64,000 nucleotides of DNA. It comes from Aurantimicrobium sp. INA4 (lineage in GTDB: Bacteria; Actinomycetota; Actinomycetes; Actinomycetales; Microbacteriaceae). The stretch spans positions 1 to 64,000 of the forward strand of contig NZ_AP027040.1 in NCBI RefSeq assembly GCF_027924525.1. Direction: 5' to 3'. Below are positions 1 through 10,054 of the stretch, one piece after another. Position 1 is the first letter of the stretch; each line of letters opens with the position of its first letter. The notes below the pieces were generated by a model, which saw only the letters and a program-made list of their open reading frames with translations, made no database searches and was not told where the DNA came from. A program made the translations under genes and the position numbers.

Positions 1-100
1 AAGAGAGTTATCCCCAGCTTTTCACCCGTGAGGCTCTGGGTCCACGTGAAACACTCATACTTCGGTGGATAACTCGCATTGATTTTGAGAGAGGTTTTCC
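1..100 (+). promoter_or_regulatory. dnaA upstream region with DnaA-box-like sites
   Basis: Seen: TTATCCCCA at 8-16 and GGTGGATAA at 64-72 (reverse of TTATCCACC), each one mismatch from the DnaA box TTATCCACA, and a purine-rich stretch at 86-93 that can act as the dnaA ribosome binding site. A parS-like site sits between the boxes. DnaA boxes upstream of dnaA usually serve autoregulation; that role is inferred. The window starts here, so the -35 side may be cut off. Confidence 0.6.
38..53. other. parS-like site (13/16)
   Basis: GGGTCCACGTGAAACA matches the 16-bp ParB-binding palindrome TGTTTCACGTGAAACA at 13 of 16 positions. The right half GTGAAACA is perfect; the left half is degenerate. The position next to dnaA is typical for parS clusters. 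Weaker than the site in recF. Confidence 0.45.
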
Positions 101-1516
101 GTGGCTGACGACGGCATGCGCGATACGTGGAACTCCATCCTCGAAGCTCTTGCATCAGATCCCGGGGTAACTCCACCTCTGTACGGTTTTGCTTCCCTCA
201 TAGAACCAAAGGGAATTATGGCCGGAACCTTTTATCTAGAGGTTCCCAACGACTTCACCCGCAGCATGGTTGAACAACGCTTACGTGGACCTTTGCTTTC
301 TGCGATTGGAAGCCTGGGTGAACTGAGCGAAATTTCGACCTTCGCCGTTGTTGTCAACCCAGATTTGGTTGCATTAGACGAGCCAGCTCCGGCTGTTGAA
401 GTTGAAGAAGTCAAAGAGGATCGAAATCCGGTCACTGCGCCAACCATTATGGCGACGGAAAGTGAACTGGAATCACGACTTAACCCTCGTTATAACTTCG
501 ACAGTTTTGTTATTGGTGGTTCAAACCGTTTTGCTCATGCAGCAGCTGTTGCTGTTGCTGAAGCACCTGCAAAGGCTTATAACCCTTTATTTATCTATGG
601 TGAATCTGGATTGGGTAAAACCCACTTGTTGCACGCCATTGGTCACTATGCGCAGAGTTTGTATCCCACCATTCGTGTACGTTATGTCAGTAGCGAAGAG
701 TTCACCAACGATTTCATCAACTCCATTGCCAATAACCGTGGCGCTGCTTTTCAATCCCGTTACCGCAATATCGACATTTTGTTGATTGATGACATTCAAT
801 TCTTGCAAGGTAAAGCAGAAACTCAAGAAGCATTTTTCCACACCTTCAACACGTTGCATGATCACAACAAACAAGTTGTTATTACGAGCGATGTTCAGCC
901 TAAACATCTCACTGGTTTCGAAGACCGCATGCGCACCCGTTTTGAATGGGGCCTGATTACAGATGTTCAAACACCTGACCTTGAAACGCGTATTGCCATT
1001 CTTCGTAAGAAAGCAGAACGCGAAAAGCTCAGTGTTCCAGACGACATCATGGAATTCATTGCTACCAAGGTAACCAGCAATATTCGTGAGCTTGAAGGAA
1101 CACTCATTCGTGTAACCGCGTTTGCCAACCTCAACAAGCAGGCTGTAGATCTTCCTCTGGTACAAACCGTTCTCAAAGACCTCATCACTCTTGACGAAGA
1201 TGACATCATTGCGCCGATTGACATCATCAACAACACGGCAGATTACTTCCGCCTCGGTATTGACGAACTAACTGGCACTTCTCGAGCCCAAGCAATTGCT
1301 ACTGCCCGACAAATTGCTATGTACTTATGTCGTGAAATGACAAACCTTTCTTTGCCAAAGATTGGTCAGCTTTTTGGTGGCCGCGATCACACAACAGTGA
1401 TGCACGCGTGTAAAAAGATTGCTGAATTAATGAAAGAACGTCGTTCGATTTACAACCAGGTCACCGAGCTCACTACACGTATCAAGCAACGAAACTCGTA
1501 TTCACGAAACAACTAG
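101..1516 (+). CDS. dnaA: Chromosomal replication initiator protein DnaA
   Basis: The 471-aa protein is the AAA+ initiator that binds DnaA boxes, melts oriC and loads the replicative helicase. Seen: an N-terminal domain I, a short variable acidic linker (about 85-115), Walker A GESGLGKT at about 167-174, Walker B LLIDDIQFL at about 227-235, and the C-terminal box-binding helix-turn-helix with the signature GRDHTTVMHA near 433-442. The length suits a compact actinobacterial DnaA with a short domain II. The start is GTG 101, preceded by a GAGAGAGG-type ribosome binding site. It is the first gene of the origin cluster and is probably autoregulated through the boxes upstream. Confidence 0.98.
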   Translation: MADDGMRDTWNSILEALASDPGVTPPLYGFASLIEPKGIMAGTFYLEVPNDFTRSMVEQRLRGPLLSAIGSLGELSEISTFAVVVNPDLVALDEPAPAVEVEEVKEDRNPVTAPTIMATESELESRLNPRYNFDSFVIGGSNRFAHAAAVAVAEAPAKAYNPLFIYGESGLGKTHLLHAIGHYAQSLYPTIRVRYVSSEEFTNDFINSIANNRGAAFQSRYRNIDILLIDDIQFLQGKAETQEAFFHTFNTLHDHNKQVVITSDVQPKHLTGFEDRMRTRFEWGLITDVQTPDLETRIAILRKKAEREKLSVPDDIMEFIATKVTSNIRELEGTLIRVTAFANLNKQAVDLPLVQTVLKDLITLDEDDIIAPIDIINNTADYFRLGIDELTGTSRAQAIATARQIAMYLCREMTNLSLPKIGQLFGGRDHTTVMHACKKIAELMKERRSIYNQVTELTTRIKQRNSYSRNN

Positions 1517-1860
1517 GGTTTTCCCCCTGTGGATAACCCTGTGAATATGTGGGGAAATCGCCGGACGGGCCTGTGTATGAAAAATTTATTCTTGTGAATA
1601 AGAAAGTTCTTTACCTCTTCTAGATAAGACTCCTTGTGGGAAATACTCACACACCAAACACAACTTACGCTGATGTAGTTTCTAGTAGATATATGGAATT
1701 TGTTGAGTTATACACAATATCCACAGGCGTTAAGAAGATTAAAGAGTTATTTAAATGTTCATTGAGGTTCAATAACCTTTATGGGCCGGGCTTATTTCAC
1801 CTACAAAAACCGCGATAGCATGAAAGACCCGGGTTTGGATTGAAGGAAAGGCGCCTCACG
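1517..1860. other. oriC: Replication origin oriC (dnaA-dnaN spacer)
   Basis: This 344-bp gene-free region lies between dnaA and dnaN, the usual bacterial origin site. Seen: a perfect reverse DnaA box TGTGGATAA at 1528-1536; a near match TGTGAATAA at 1593-1601; tandem forward boxes TTATACACA at 1708-1716 and ATATCCACA at 1717-1725; looser copies near 1540, 1548 and 1572. The right half (about 1675-1790) is clearly AT-rich, including an A/T run at about 1736-1756 that could be the unwinding element. The purine-rich site at 1842-1851 belongs to dnaN. Confidence 0.9.
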
Positions 1861-3003
1861 GTGAAGTTTCAAGTAAACAGAGATGTGCTCAGTGAAGCAG
1901 TTTCTTTTGCCGTCAAAATGCTCCCAGCGCGCACAACTTTGCCGATTCTCTCGGGAGTGCTTATTGAAGCGACCTCTGAGGGTCTCGTTTTCTCTTCTTT
2001 CGATTACGAAGTTTCAACCCAAACCAAAGTAGCTGCAACAGTTGAAACACCAGGACGCGTTTTGGTTTCAGGGCGTTTGTTAGCAGAAATTGCTAACCGT
2101 CTACCCAATGCTCCAGTTACTTTTGAAAGCGTTGAGTCGCGTATTCAAGTGAGCTGCGGATCAGCAAACTTCACTCTTCTTTCTATGCCTGTAGAGGAAT
2201 ACCCCACCATTCCCCAGGTTGAGGGAGAAACAGGTGTCCTTCCGGCGGAAGAATTCTCTTCTGCTGTCGCACAGGTTGCTGTAGCTGCATCACGTGATGA
2301 TGTCACTCCAGTGATTACCGGTGTACAGCTAGAAATCACCGGAAATTCCTTGAGTTTGGTTGCTACAGACCGTTACCGCGTCGCAATCCGGGACATTCCT
2401 TGGGAATCCACGGGAACAGTTTCTGAACTTACTGCTCTAGTCCCTGCTCGTACCATGCAAGAAATCGGTAAAACCTTTGGTCACAGCGGAAATATTTCCA
2501 TTTCAATCACCAACAAAGATGATCGTGAATTGATTGCTTTCACAGCCGATAACAAGACTGTTACCTCGCTGCTGATTAAAGGAAACTTCCCGCCCGTGAA
2601 ACGTTTGTTCCCCGAAAAGGTTGAAAACTACGCAGTAGTAAACACTGCAGATCTCATTGAAGCAACCCGCCGCGTCAAATTGGTTGTTGAGCGTGAAGCT
2701 GCGTTGCGATTTACTTTTGCAAACAACTCATTGACACTAGAAGCCATTGGTGGAGAACAAGCTCAGGCTTCTGAAACTATCGATGCTGTTATTTCAGGGC
2801 CAGAAGTTGTTGTTTCACTTAAGCCAGACTTCCTCCTTGATGGATTGGGTGCTGTTCACTCAGAATTTACGCGCATTGGCTTCACCTCTGTTGAGAACCC
2901 TGCAAAGCCTGGTCCTGTGTTGATTACAAGCCAAACTTCTAAAGACACTCCTTCCGAAGACGCATACCGCTACTTACTGCAGCCAAACCTGCTTCTTCGC
3001 TAA
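1861..3003 (+). CDS. dnaN: DNA polymerase III beta sliding clamp
   Basis: The 380-aa protein is the ring-shaped clamp that tethers DNA polymerase III and repair enzymes to DNA. It shows the three successive clamp domains, opening MKFQVNRDVLSEAVSF with the conserved LPILSGVLIEA segment. The start is GTG 1861 because it begins exactly at the family N-terminus and has the ribosome binding site GAAGGAAAGG at 1842-1851, 9 nt upstream; a TTG 21 bp earlier would add seven residues not typical of the family. It follows oriC and precedes recF by 19 bp. The clamp is also a known partner of actinobacterial NucS, which is encoded at 32.7 kb. Confidence 0.97.
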   Translation: MKFQVNRDVLSEAVSFAVKMLPARTTLPILSGVLIEATSEGLVFSSFDYEVSTQTKVAATVETPGRVLVSGRLLAEIANRLPNAPVTFESVESRIQVSCGSANFTLLSMPVEEYPTIPQVEGETGVLPAEEFSSAVAQVAVAASRDDVTPVITGVQLEITGNSLSLVATDRYRVAIRDIPWESTGTVSELTALVPARTMQEIGKTFGHSGNISISITNKDDRELIAFTADNKTVTSLLIKGNFPPVKRLFPEKVENYAVVNTADLIEATRRVKLVVEREAALRFTFANNSLTLEAIGGEQAQASETIDAVISGPEVVVSLKPDFLLDGLGAVHSEFTRIGFTSVENPAKPGPVLITSQTSKDTPSEDAYRYLLQPNLLLR

Positions 3004-3022
3004 GGCTCAAGGATCCTGAGCG

Positions 3023-4150
3023 ATGCACGTAAGCTCACTCAGTCTTCGAGACTTTAGAAATTACGCCACTGCAGATATTGAACCATCGGTTGGTTCTGTT
3101 GTCCTTGTCGGATCTAACGGCCAAGGCAAAACAAATATCGTCGAAGCGATCAATTTTTTAGCAACCCTGGGTTCTCACCGAACAAGTATCGATTCTGCGC
3201 TGATTCGCCAAGGATCAGATGCCGCCATCGTGCGAGTAAACCTCGCACACGATGGCCGCACGATCCTTCTCGAAGCTCAATTGAATCGAAATGGCGCAAA
3301 TAAAGCCCAGGTGAACAGGGCAAATGCTAAATTGCGTGATTTTCCGCGATACATTTCCACGGTCATTTTTGCTCCGGAAGATTTGATGTTAATTCGTGGC
3401 GAACCATCCGGGCGCCGCAAGTTCATGGATGACTTGATTATTCAGCGAACGCCGCGATCAGCTGGTGTTGTTTCCGACTACGACCGAGTACTCAAACAGC
3501 GCAATACCTTACTGAAAACAGCCAAGGTCAAAGATGTTGAGGCTGGAAACTTAGGAACTCTCGATATTTGGGATGAACGACTGGTTTCTCTAGGAACTGA
3601 AATCATGAGCGAGCGTCGCCGGCTACTTGCTGATCTTTCATCACCACTGACCGAGGCTTATCACGCTATTGCCGGCGCAGAGCATGAGGTTTCACTGGAA
3701 ATTAAGCCCTCCATTACAGGAGCAGACAGCGCAGAAGAGTATTTCGCTGCGTTTACCAAGAGTCTGGAAACCGGCCGCATTCAAGAAATTGAACGTGGAA
3801 TAACCCTGGTTGGTCCACACCGTGATGATGTGGAATTCACCCTCAACGGATTACCGGCAAAAGGCTATGCCAGTCATGGAGAAACCTGGTCTTATGCACT
3901 CTCCTTGAAACTAGCCGCAGCGCGGCTGCTTCGCAGTGAATCAGTATTGGGCGACCCCATCTTGATCTTGGATGATGTCTTTGCCGAGCTTGATTCAGCA
4001 CGACGCCAACGTCTAGCCGAAGCAGTTGCCGATTTTGAACAAACATTTATCACCGCTGCCGTCGCAGAAGACGTACCAGAAGCTTTGATGACACAGGTGT
4101 TTCACGTGCAACGGGGAACAATTCAAGCCCACACAGGTGATCTCGCATAA
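3023..4150 (+). CDS. recF: DNA replication and repair protein RecF
   Basis: The 375-aa SMC-like ATPase helps load RecA on single-stranded gaps in the RecFOR pathway. Seen: N-terminal LSLRDFRNY, Walker A GSNGQGKTN at about 31-39, APEDLMLIRGEPSGRRKFMD in the lid region, and the C-terminal signature and Walker B part with LILDDVFAELD. The length is normal. The start is ATG 3023. The stop TAA overlaps by 1 bp the ATG of the DciA-like gene, so the two are translationally coupled. Its 3' end carries a strong parS-like palindrome at 4098-4113 that is compatible with the codons for VFHVQR. Confidence 0.97.
   Translation: MHVSSLSLRDFRNYATADIEPSVGSVVLVGSNGQGKTNIVEAINFLATLGSHRTSIDSALIRQGSDAAIVRVNLAHDGRTILLEAQLNRNGANKAQVNRANAKLRDFPRYISTVIFAPEDLMLIRGEPSGRRKFMDDLIIQRTPRSAGVVSDYDRVLKQRNTLLKTAKVKDVEAGNLGTLDIWDERLVSLGTEIMSERRRLLADLSSPLTEAYHAIAGAEHEVSLEIKPSITGADSAEEYFAAFTKSLETGRIQEIERGITLVGPHRDDVEFTLNGLPAKGYASHGETWSYALSLKLAAARLLRSESVLGDPILILDDVFAELDSARRQRLAEAVADFEQTFITAAVAEDVPEALMTQVFHVQRGTIQAHTGDLA
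4098..4113. other. parS-like ParB binding site (14/16)
   Basis: TGTTTCACGTGCAACG matches the ParB target TGTTTCACGTGAAACA at 14 of 16 positions, with the left half and central CACGTG perfect. It lies in the recF coding sequence 2.3 kb from oriC; parS sites often sit inside origin-proximal genes. Under uniform base use a 14/16 match is expected about 0.02 times in 64 kb. parA and parB are not in the window. Confidence 0.65.
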
Positions 4151-4692
4151 TGAGCTCTGAAGCCAACGGGCCTGGCGCCGCTGACGCGGCGGGGCCCGAA
4201 GAGACAGAATCCATGGCGCTGTATGCCCGGCTGAAGTCCCAAGCAACCGGCACTCCCCGGGCACAGCTTTCCCGGGATGCCAAGGCTAGACGTCGAAATG
4301 CGCAAGAGCATGCCAGCGAAATGCCCTTTTCTCCCGGGCGAGACCCCAAAGGACTCGATGACGTCCTGGCAAACCTCACACAAGAACTGGGATGGAAGGC
4401 GCCATTAGCCCAATCTGATGTGCTGACAGATTGGCCAGAGATCGTTGGCCCGGATATCGCTGCTCGCACTAAAGTTTTGGGAATTACGGACTCCACACTG
4501 TCTGTTTTATGCGAGTCAACAGCCTGGGCTACACAACTGAGATTAATGAGTTCTGAAGTGCTCACGAAGGTAATTAATTCCCACCCCGAATCAGGCATCA
4601 CCGCTATCCGCTTTCAAGGACCCAACGCCCCAAGCTGGAAACGTGGCCCCAAATCAATTCCAGGGCGTGGTCCTCGCGATACTTACGGCTAA
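4150..4692 (+). CDS. DUF721 / DciA-like protein
   Basis: This 180-aa protein has the DUF721 fold at about residues 75-165 (WPEIVGPDIAARTKVL, then LSVLCESTAWATQLRLMSSEVLTKVI), the hallmark of DciA-type proteins, which in bacteria without DnaC act as replicative helicase operators. The first ~70 residues are low-complexity and charged, probably disordered. It starts at ATG 4150, overlapping the recF stop. The position between recF and gyrB is the standard actinobacterial place for this family. The helicase-loading role is known for the family and inferred here; no partner helicase is in the window. Confidence 0.88.
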   Translation: MSSEANGPGAADAAGPEETESMALYARLKSQATGTPRAQLSRDAKARRRNAQEHASEMPFSPGRDPKGLDDVLANLTQELGWKAPLAQSDVLTDWPEIVGPDIAARTKVLGITDSTLSVLCESTAWATQLRLMSSEVLTKVINSHPESGITAIRFQGPNAPSWKRGPKSIPGRGPRDTYG

Positions 4693-4739
4693 GAATAGGT
4701 TTCTGGTCAAGCGCTAAATAAAAACGCGCCAGAGCCCGT

Positions 4740-4815
4740 TTCTCCCGTTTTTCTCAGCTCGAAAAAGATAGAATTAGAGCTGTCACGAAACGTGCAAAAG
4801 GGAGTTACGCAACGA
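4740..4815 (+). promoter_or_regulatory. Putative gyrB promoter and ribosome binding site
   Basis: A TAGAAT hexamer at 4769-4774 is a plausible -10, with no clear -35 upstream. GGGAG at about 4800-4804 stands 11 nt before ATG 4816. The 123-bp spacer after the DciA-like gene suggests that gyrBA has its own promoter. An earlier in-frame GTG at 4792 would add eight residues. Confidence 0.4.
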
Positions 4816-6789
4816 ATGTCTGAAGAATCTGAAAAGCCAGCACCAGATGGCGAATATGGCGCCAGTAACATTCAGGTTCTTGAAGGACTCGAAGCAGTTC
4901 GTAAACGTCCCGGTATGTACATCGGTTCAACCGGACCCCGAGGCTTACATCACCTGGTCTATGAGATCGTAGACAACTCTGTCGACGAGGCGCTCGCAGG
5001 ATACTGCGATGACATCAAAGTCTTCATGCGCAAAGACGGCAGCATCCGCGTTATTGACAACGGTCGTGGAATTCCGGTGGATACCCACCCCACCGAAGGT
5101 AAGTCCACGGTAGAAGTTGTTCTGACAGTTCTGCACGCCGGTGGAAAGTTCGGCGGCGGCGGATACGCCGTATCCGGTGGTCTCCACGGTGTGGGTAGTT
5201 CCGTTGTTAACGCGCTGTCATCTCACCTCGAAGTTGAAGTCAAACGTCAAGGCTTCTCCTACACCCAGAGCTACAACATAGGTGTTCCCGAGGCACCCCT
5301 CGCCAAGCAGGGACCAACCGATGAGACCGGAACCACCATCACCTTCTGGCCAAGCGCCGACATATTTGAAACCGTCGAGTTTGATTACGAAACCCTGCGT
5401 GCTCGATTCCAGCAGATGGCCTTCCTCAACAAGGGCCTGCGGATCACGCTGATTGATGAAAATCAAGAAGATGGTGAAGGCAACCCACTGACCGTTTCCT
5501 ACATGTTTGAAAACGGGTTGATGGATTACGTCCAGTACTTGAACACCATCAAGAAGAATGACATCGTTCACGACGAGATCATTTACTTCGAATCCGAAGA
5601 TGCCGAGAAGAAGATTTCTTGTGAAATCGCCATGCAGTGGACCACTGCTTACAGCGAGAGTGTTCACACCTACGCCAACACCATCAACACACACGAGGGT
5701 GGAACACACGAAGAAGGTTTCCGTGCAGCAATGACCACACTGGTCAACAAATATGCACGTGAAAAAGGCATCCTCAAAGAAAAGGATGAAAACCTTTCGG
5801 GTGACGATGTCCGTGAAGGATTGACGGCCGTTGTCTCGATCAAGCTCGGAGAACCACAGTTCGAAGGTCAGACAAAGACCAAGCTCGGTAACACCGAAGC
5901 GAAAGCATTTGTCCAGCGCATCACCGGTGACTTCCTCGGTGACTGGTTCGAACGCAACCCCAATCAGGCCAAAGAAATTATCCGCAAGGCACTGCAAGCA
6001 GCAACAGCACGTATGGCTGCACGCAAAGCCCGCGAAACAGCCAGGCGTAAGGGCTTGCTTGAGGGCGGCGGTATGCCCGGCAAGCTCAAGGACTGCGCGA
6101 GCAAAGACCCTTCGATTTCAGAAATCTTCATGGTGGAGGGTGACTCCGCAGGTGGTTCAGCCGTTCAAGGCCGCAACCCTGAAACTCAAGCCATCCTTCC
6201 TTTGCGAGGCAAGATCCTCAACGTTGAAAAGGCTCGTCTCGACAAGGCATTGGCGAACAACGAAGTCCAAGCCATGATCACGGCTTTTGGTGCAGGTATC
6301 GGTGAAGACTTCAACCCAGAAAAAGCCAGGTATCACAAGATCGTGCTCATGGCTGATGCCGACGTTGACGGTCAGCACATCACTACTTTGCTGCTAACTC
6401 TTCTCTTCCGTTACATGAAGCCACTGATTGAGCTCGGATATGTCTACCTTGCACAACCACCGCTGTATCGATTGAAGTGGTCGAACGCTGATCACGAGTA
6501 TGTGTACTCGGATGAACAGAGAGACCGCCAACTTGAAGCTGGCCTTGCTGCCGGCAAGAAGATTCCCAAGGACAACGGAATCCAGCGCTACAAGGGTCTG
6601 GGTGAGATGGACTATCGCGAGTTGTGGGACACCACCATGAACCCCGAAACCCGCACGCTGCTTCAGGTCACTCTGGATGATGCGGTAGCTGCCGACGAAA
6701 TTTTTTCAACCCTGATGGGTGAAGACGTGGAATCACGTCGAAACTTCATCCAGAAGAATGCAAAGGATGTGCGTTTCCTTGACATCTAA
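4816..6789 (+). CDS. gyrB: DNA gyrase subunit B
   Basis: The 657-aa ATPase subunit of DNA gyrase drives negative supercoiling as an A2B2 enzyme. Seen: the GHKL ATPase with the [12 protein letters not shown] opening, [11 protein letters not shown] (ATP/Mg site), GRGIPVD and the glycine-rich lid [13 protein letters not shown]; then the transducer domain; then TOPRIM with [22 protein letters not shown] and DADVDGQHI. The C-terminal end has the QRYKGLGEM motif. The start chosen is ATG 4816, matching the family N-terminus shortly before the [16 protein letters not shown] segment. The 3' end overlaps gyrA by 11 bp with the preferred gyrA start. Confidence 0.97.
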   Translation: MSEESEKPAPDGEYGASNIQVLEGLEAVRKRPGMYIGSTGPRGLHHLVYEIVDNSVDEALAGYCDDIKVFMRKDGSIRVIDNGRGIPVDTHPTEGKSTVEVVLTVLHAGGKFGGGGYAVSGGLHGVGSSVVNALSSHLEVEVKRQGFSYTQSYNIGVPEAPLAKQGPTDETGTTITFWPSADIFETVEFDYETLRARFQQMAFLNKGLRITLIDENQEDGEGNPLTVSYMFENGLMDYVQYLNTIKKNDIVHDEIIYFESEDAEKKISCEIAMQWTTAYSESVHTYANTINTHEGGTHEEGFRAAMTTLVNKYAREKGILKEKDENLSGDDVREGLTAVVSIKLGEPQFEGQTKTKLGNTEAKAFVQRITGDFLGDWFERNPNQAKEIIRKALQAATARMAARKARETARRKGLLEGGGMPGKLKDCASKDPSISEIFMVEGDSAGGSAVQGRNPETQAILPLRGKILNVEKARLDKALANNEVQAMITAFGAGIGEDFNPEKARYHKIVLMADADVDGQHITTLLLTLLFRYMKPLIELGYVYLAQPPLYRLKWSNADHEYVYSDEQRDRQLEAGLAAGKKIPKDNGIQRYKGLGEMDYRELWDTTMNPETRTLLQVTLDDAVAADEIFSTLMGEDVESRRNFIQKNAKDVRFLDI

Positions 6790-9331
6790 CGACAACCTCG
6801 TCACCACTGACGAAAACGGAGAAAACCGCATCCAGCAGGTAGACCTGCAGCTGGAAATGCAGCGTTCGTACCTCGATTACGCCATGAGTGTGATCGTGGG
6901 CCGCGCACTTCCCGACGTTCGTGACGGGCTCAAGCCTGTTCACCGCCGTGTGATTTATGCGATGTACGACGGCGGCTACCGTCCCGACAAGGCATTCTCC
7001 AAGTGTGCCCGTGTTGTTGGTGACGTCATGGGTCAGTTCCACCCACACGGTGACTCAGCAATTTATGACGCACTCGTGCGTCTGGTTCAGCCGTGGTCAC
7101 TGCGCTACCCACTGGCTCTTGGTCAGGGAAACTTCGGTTCTGCCGGCAACGACTCCGCTGCTGCTCCTCGTTACACCGAAACCAAGATGGCGCCGTTGGC
7201 GCTGGAAATGGTTCGGGACATCGACGAAGAAACCGTCGACTTCCAGGACAACTACGACGGCCGCACCCAAGAGCCTTCGATTCTTCCTTCCCGCTTCCCC
7301 AACCTGTTGGTTAACGGCTCGGTCGGTATTGCTGTGGGTATGGCCACCAACATTCCTCCCCACAACCTGCGCGAAGTAGCCGAGGGTGCACTGTGGGCTC
7401 TAGCTAACCCCGATGCAACCCGTGAAGAACTTCTAGAAGCGCTCATTGCTCGCATCAAGGGACCTGACTTCCCAACCGGAGCCCAGATTTTGGGCGTCAA
7501 GGGAATCCAGGACGCTTACCGCACAGGACGTGGATCCATCACGATGCGTGCCGTCGTGAACGTGGAAGAACTACAGGGCCGCACCTGTCTGGTCGTCACC
7601 GAACTTCCCTACCAGGTCAACCCCGACAACCTTGCCATCAAGATTGCTGAGCTTGTCAAAGACGGCAAGATCACCGGTATCGCAGATATCCGTGATGAGA
7701 CCTCGGGTCGTACCGGTCAGCGCCTGGTTATCGTTCTTAAGCGTGATGCGGTAGCGAAGGTTGTTCTCAACAACCTCTACAAGCAGACACAGTTGCAGGA
7801 AAACTTTGGCGCGAACATGCTCGCCATCGTGGATGGCATTCCTCGTACCCTCTCTATCGATGGTTTCATCTCCAACTGGGTCGAGCACCAAATTGATGTC
7901 ATTGTTCGTCGCACGCAGTTCCGACTGCGTAAGGCAGAAGAGCGCATGCACATCCTCAAGGGATACCTTGCAGCATTGGATGCTCTCGATGAAGTGATTG
8001 CACTGATTCGCAAGAGCCCCACAGTTGAAGATGCGCGTGATGGACTGATGTCCTTCCTCAAGATTGATGAGCTGCAAGCTCGCGCAATCTTGGAAATGCA
8101 GCTTCGTCGTCTGGCAGCCCTCGAACGCCAGAAGATCATTGATGAAGCCACTGAGCTCGAAGCACAAATCAAAGAATTCAACGCAATTCTGGCCAGCCCA
8201 GCCCGTCAGCGTGAAATTGTGTCTGAAGAACTCACCGACATTGTTGCCCGCTATGGCGATGACCGCCGTTCAGAAATCATGCCTGGTTTCGATGGCGACA
8301 TGAATGTGGAAGACCTCATTCCTGAAGAGGAAATGGTCATCACCGTGACCCGTGGTGGTTACGTCAAGCGCACTCGCAGCGACAACTACCGTAGTCAGCA
8401 CCGCGGCGGTCGAGGTGTGAAGGGCGCGCAGCTTCGCGCAGATGACGTCGTAGAGCACTTCTTCGTGACCACAACCCACCACTGGTTGTTGTTCTTCACC
8501 AACACCGGACGCGTATACCGCGCCAAGGCTTACGAAGTTCAAGAAGCAGGCCGCGACGCTAAGGGTCAGCACATTGCTAACTTGCTTGCACTGGGACCAG
8601 ATGAGCAAGTCACTCAGATTCTGGACATTCGCGACTACCAAGCAGCTAAGTATTTAGCCTTGGCAACGCGCGATGGTTTGATCAAGAAGACGGCGCTGAC
8701 CGAATACGACACCAACCGCACCGGTGGAATCATTGCTATCAAGCTGCGCGAAGGAGACGAACTTGTCTCGGCACTCCTACTTGAAGAAGACTCCGATGTT
8801 CTACTCGTCTCGCGCAAGGGTATGAGCATCCGCTTCACCGCAACCGATGAGGCACTGCGCCCCATGGGACGCTCAACCTCGGGTGTGACCGGCATGAAGT
8901 TCCGCGGCGGAGACAGCCTGTTGTCTGCATCGTTGGTATCTGACTCCGGATTCGTTTTTGTGGTGACCGAAGGTGGCTACGCCAAGCGAACTGACGCAGA
9001 CCAATACCGCACACAAAACCGTGGTGGTCTAGGAATCAAGGTTGCCAAGCTCAGCGAAGACCGCGGAGACTTGGTCGGATCACTCATTGTGGGTGAAGAT
9101 GATGAGGTTCTTGTCGTTCTTGAATCGGGCAAGGTTGTTCGTTCCGCAGTGAACGAAGTTCCTGCCAAGGGCCGTGACACCATGGGTGTTGTATTTGCCC
9201 GATTTGAAGAAGGCGACAAGATTCTTGCCGTCGCACGCAATTCAGAGCGTAATCTTGATTCTGCGGAAGAGCAGAACGAAGAAGAAGTAACCAGCGGAGA
9301 CGCTGTAGTGGAAGAGGCACCAAATGAGTAG
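6779..9331 (+). CDS. gyrA: DNA gyrase subunit A
   Basis: The roughly 850-aa subunit cuts and rejoins DNA. Seen: the catalytic tyrosine in APRYTETK (about residue 132), the quinolone-determining segment [12 protein letters not shown] with Ser and Asp at the usual positions 93 and 97, and C-terminal beta-pinwheel repeats with GyrA-box-like [10 protein letters not shown]. The start is uncertain. TTG 6779 is preferred because AAAGGA at 6762-6767 lies 11 nt upstream and the N-terminus then fits relatives; ATG 6767 or ATG 6719, deeper in gyrB, are alternatives. The acidic C-terminal tail (after about 825) is variable. The stop overlaps the next gene by 8 bp. Confidence 0.96.
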   Translation: MTSNDNLVTTDENGENRIQQVDLQLEMQRSYLDYAMSVIVGRALPDVRDGLKPVHRRVIYAMYDGGYRPDKAFSKCARVVGDVMGQFHPHGDSAIYDALVRLVQPWSLRYPLALGQGNFGSAGNDSAAAPRYTETKMAPLALEMVRDIDEETVDFQDNYDGRTQEPSILPSRFPNLLVNGSVGIAVGMATNIPPHNLREVAEGALWALANPDATREELLEALIARIKGPDFPTGAQILGVKGIQDAYRTGRGSITMRAVVNVEELQGRTCLVVTELPYQVNPDNLAIKIAELVKDGKITGIADIRDETSGRTGQRLVIVLKRDAVAKVVLNNLYKQTQLQENFGANMLAIVDGIPRTLSIDGFISNWVEHQIDVIVRRTQFRLRKAEERMHILKGYLAALDALDEVIALIRKSPTVEDARDGLMSFLKIDELQARAILEMQLRRLAALERQKIIDEATELEAQIKEFNAILASPARQREIVSEELTDIVARYGDDRRSEIMPGFDGDMNVEDLIPEEEMVITVTRGGYVKRTRSDNYRSQHRGGRGVKGAQLRADDVVEHFFVTTTHHWLLFFTNTGRVYRAKAYEVQEAGRDAKGQHIANLLALGPDEQVTQILDIRDYQAAKYLALATRDGLIKKTALTEYDTNRTGGIIAIKLREGDELVSALLLEEDSDVLLVSRKGMSIRFTATDEALRPMGRSTSGVTGMKFRGGDSLLSASLVSDSGFVFVVTEGGYAKRTDADQYRTQNRGGLGIKVAKLSEDRGDLVGSLIVGEDDEVLVVLESGKVVRSAVNEVPAKGRDTMGVVFARFEEGDKILAVARNSERNLDSAEEQNEEEVTSGDAVVEEAPNE

Positions 9332-9761
9332 CTCCATGGCAGACAAGCTCAAGAGCAAACTCCCCCAAAAGGGAGAAAAGGCACCGAAAGGCCCTGAGGC
9401 TAAGCAGGTTCGACTCAAGCTTGTTTATGTTGATTTCATGTCAGCGCTCAAGCTGTCTTTCCTTCTCGGAGTGGCTCAGTTCATTGTTGTCGTCATCGGC
9501 ACCTTCCTGATTTACCTCGTCTTTGTTCAGACCGGCATCTTCGAAACCGCCAACAGTGTTGCTGGTGAAGTCCTCGGTAGTGGCAGTGGTTTTGATCTGA
9601 ACTCTGTCGCATCCATTGGTAGGACCGTCGGTGCAGCAGCAGCTGTTGGCCTGGTAAACCTGATTGTCATTACTGTTCTGGGTGCTATCTGCGCTGTTCT
9701 CTACAACGCAGCTGCAAAGATCACTGGCGGTCTTTCCGTCGGATTCACCAACCAGCAGTAA
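9324..9761 (+). CDS. DUF3566 membrane protein
   Basis: This 145-aa protein has two clear membrane segments (about 43-70 and 97-128) after a basic, lysine-rich N-terminus. It matches the DUF3566 family, which in Actinobacteria usually lies directly after gyrA, as here (8-bp overlap, ATG inside the last gyrA codons). Its biochemical role is not established; the position suggests co-transcription with gyrase and possibly a link to growth or envelope. The start ATG 9324 is favoured by coupling with gyrA; a second ATG lies at 9336. Confidence 0.85.
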   Translation: MSSSMADKLKSKLPQKGEKAPKGPEAKQVRLKLVYVDFMSALKLSFLLGVAQFIVVVIGTFLIYLVFVQTGIFETANSVAGEVLGSGSGFDLNSVASIGRTVGAAAAVGLVNLIVITVLGAICAVLYNAAAKITGGLSVGFTNQQ

Positions 9762-9778
9762 ACAAACCCAGGCTCGAT

Positions 9779-9807
9779 TTAGAGATTTGCCGAGATTCCG
9801 GTAGTCT
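9779..9807 (+). promoter_or_regulatory. Putative promoter of tRNA-Ile
   Basis: TAGTCT at 9802-9807 is a good -10 for this genome, 15 nt before the mature tRNA. A weak -35 (TTAGAG, 9779-9784) is 17 bp upstream. The 5-bp arms CGAGA/TCTCG at 9791-9795 and 9805-9809 overlap it. Confidence 0.35.
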
Positions 9808-9822
9808 CGAATCTGCCTAAGC

Positions 9823-9896
9823 GGGGCTATAGCTCAGGTGGTTAGAGCGCTTCACTGATAATGAAGAGGTCCCAGGTTCAAGTCCTGGTAGCCCCA
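9823..9896 (+). tRNA. tRNA-Ile (anticodon GAT)
   Basis: A 74-nt cloverleaf: acceptor GGGGCTA pairs with TAGCCCC, discriminator A at 9896, and no encoded CCA. The anticodon stem CTTCA/TGAAG encloses loop CTGATAA with anticodon GAT, and the T arm contains GGTTCAAGTCC. It lies behind gyrA and ahead of tRNA-Ala, the usual actinobacterial arrangement near the origin. Confidence 0.97.
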
Positions 9897-9940
9897 CGCA
9901 ATTGCACTTTATAAATTGATGTAAAGTAGTAAAAGCAATC

Positions 9941-10013
9941 GGGGCCTTAGCTCAATTGGTAGAGCGCCTGCTTTGCAAGCAGGAGGTCAGGAGTTCGATT
10001 CTCCTAGGCTCCA
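9941..10013 (+). tRNA. tRNA-Ala (anticodon TGC)
   Basis: A 73-nt cloverleaf: acceptor GGGGCCT pairs with AGGCTCC (one G-U), discriminator A. Anticodon stem CCTGC/GCAGG with loop TTTGCAA gives anticodon TGC; T arm GAGTTCGATTCTC. It is 44 nt behind tRNA-Ile, so the two are probably one transcript ending at the terminator just downstream. Confidence 0.97.
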
Positions 10014-10020
10014 CAGCAAA

Positions 10021-10054
10021 AAACACCCGCCAGAAATGGCGGGTGTTTTGTTTT
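10021..10054 (+). terminator. Intrinsic terminator after tRNA-Ala
   Basis: The stem AAACACCCGCC (10021-10031) pairs perfectly with GGCGGGTGTTT (10038-10048) around a 6-nt loop, followed by a T-rich run. It overlaps the last codon of the convergent DUF1801 gene and probably terminates from both sides. Confidence 0.9.

Noticed and set aside
1636..1818. 60-aa open frame in the dnaA-dnaN spacer
   Set aside because: No ribosome binding site, no recognisable protein, and it runs through the DnaA boxes and AT-rich part of oriC; spurious.
5218..5997. Long antisense open frame (259 codons) opposite gyrB
   Set aside because: Shadow of the conserved gyrB reading frame; no family similarity and no promoter or ribosome binding site. 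The same applies to 587-1165 (dnaA), 7571-8167 (gyrA), 41580-42272 (trhO) and 57963-58778 (E1 beta/E2).
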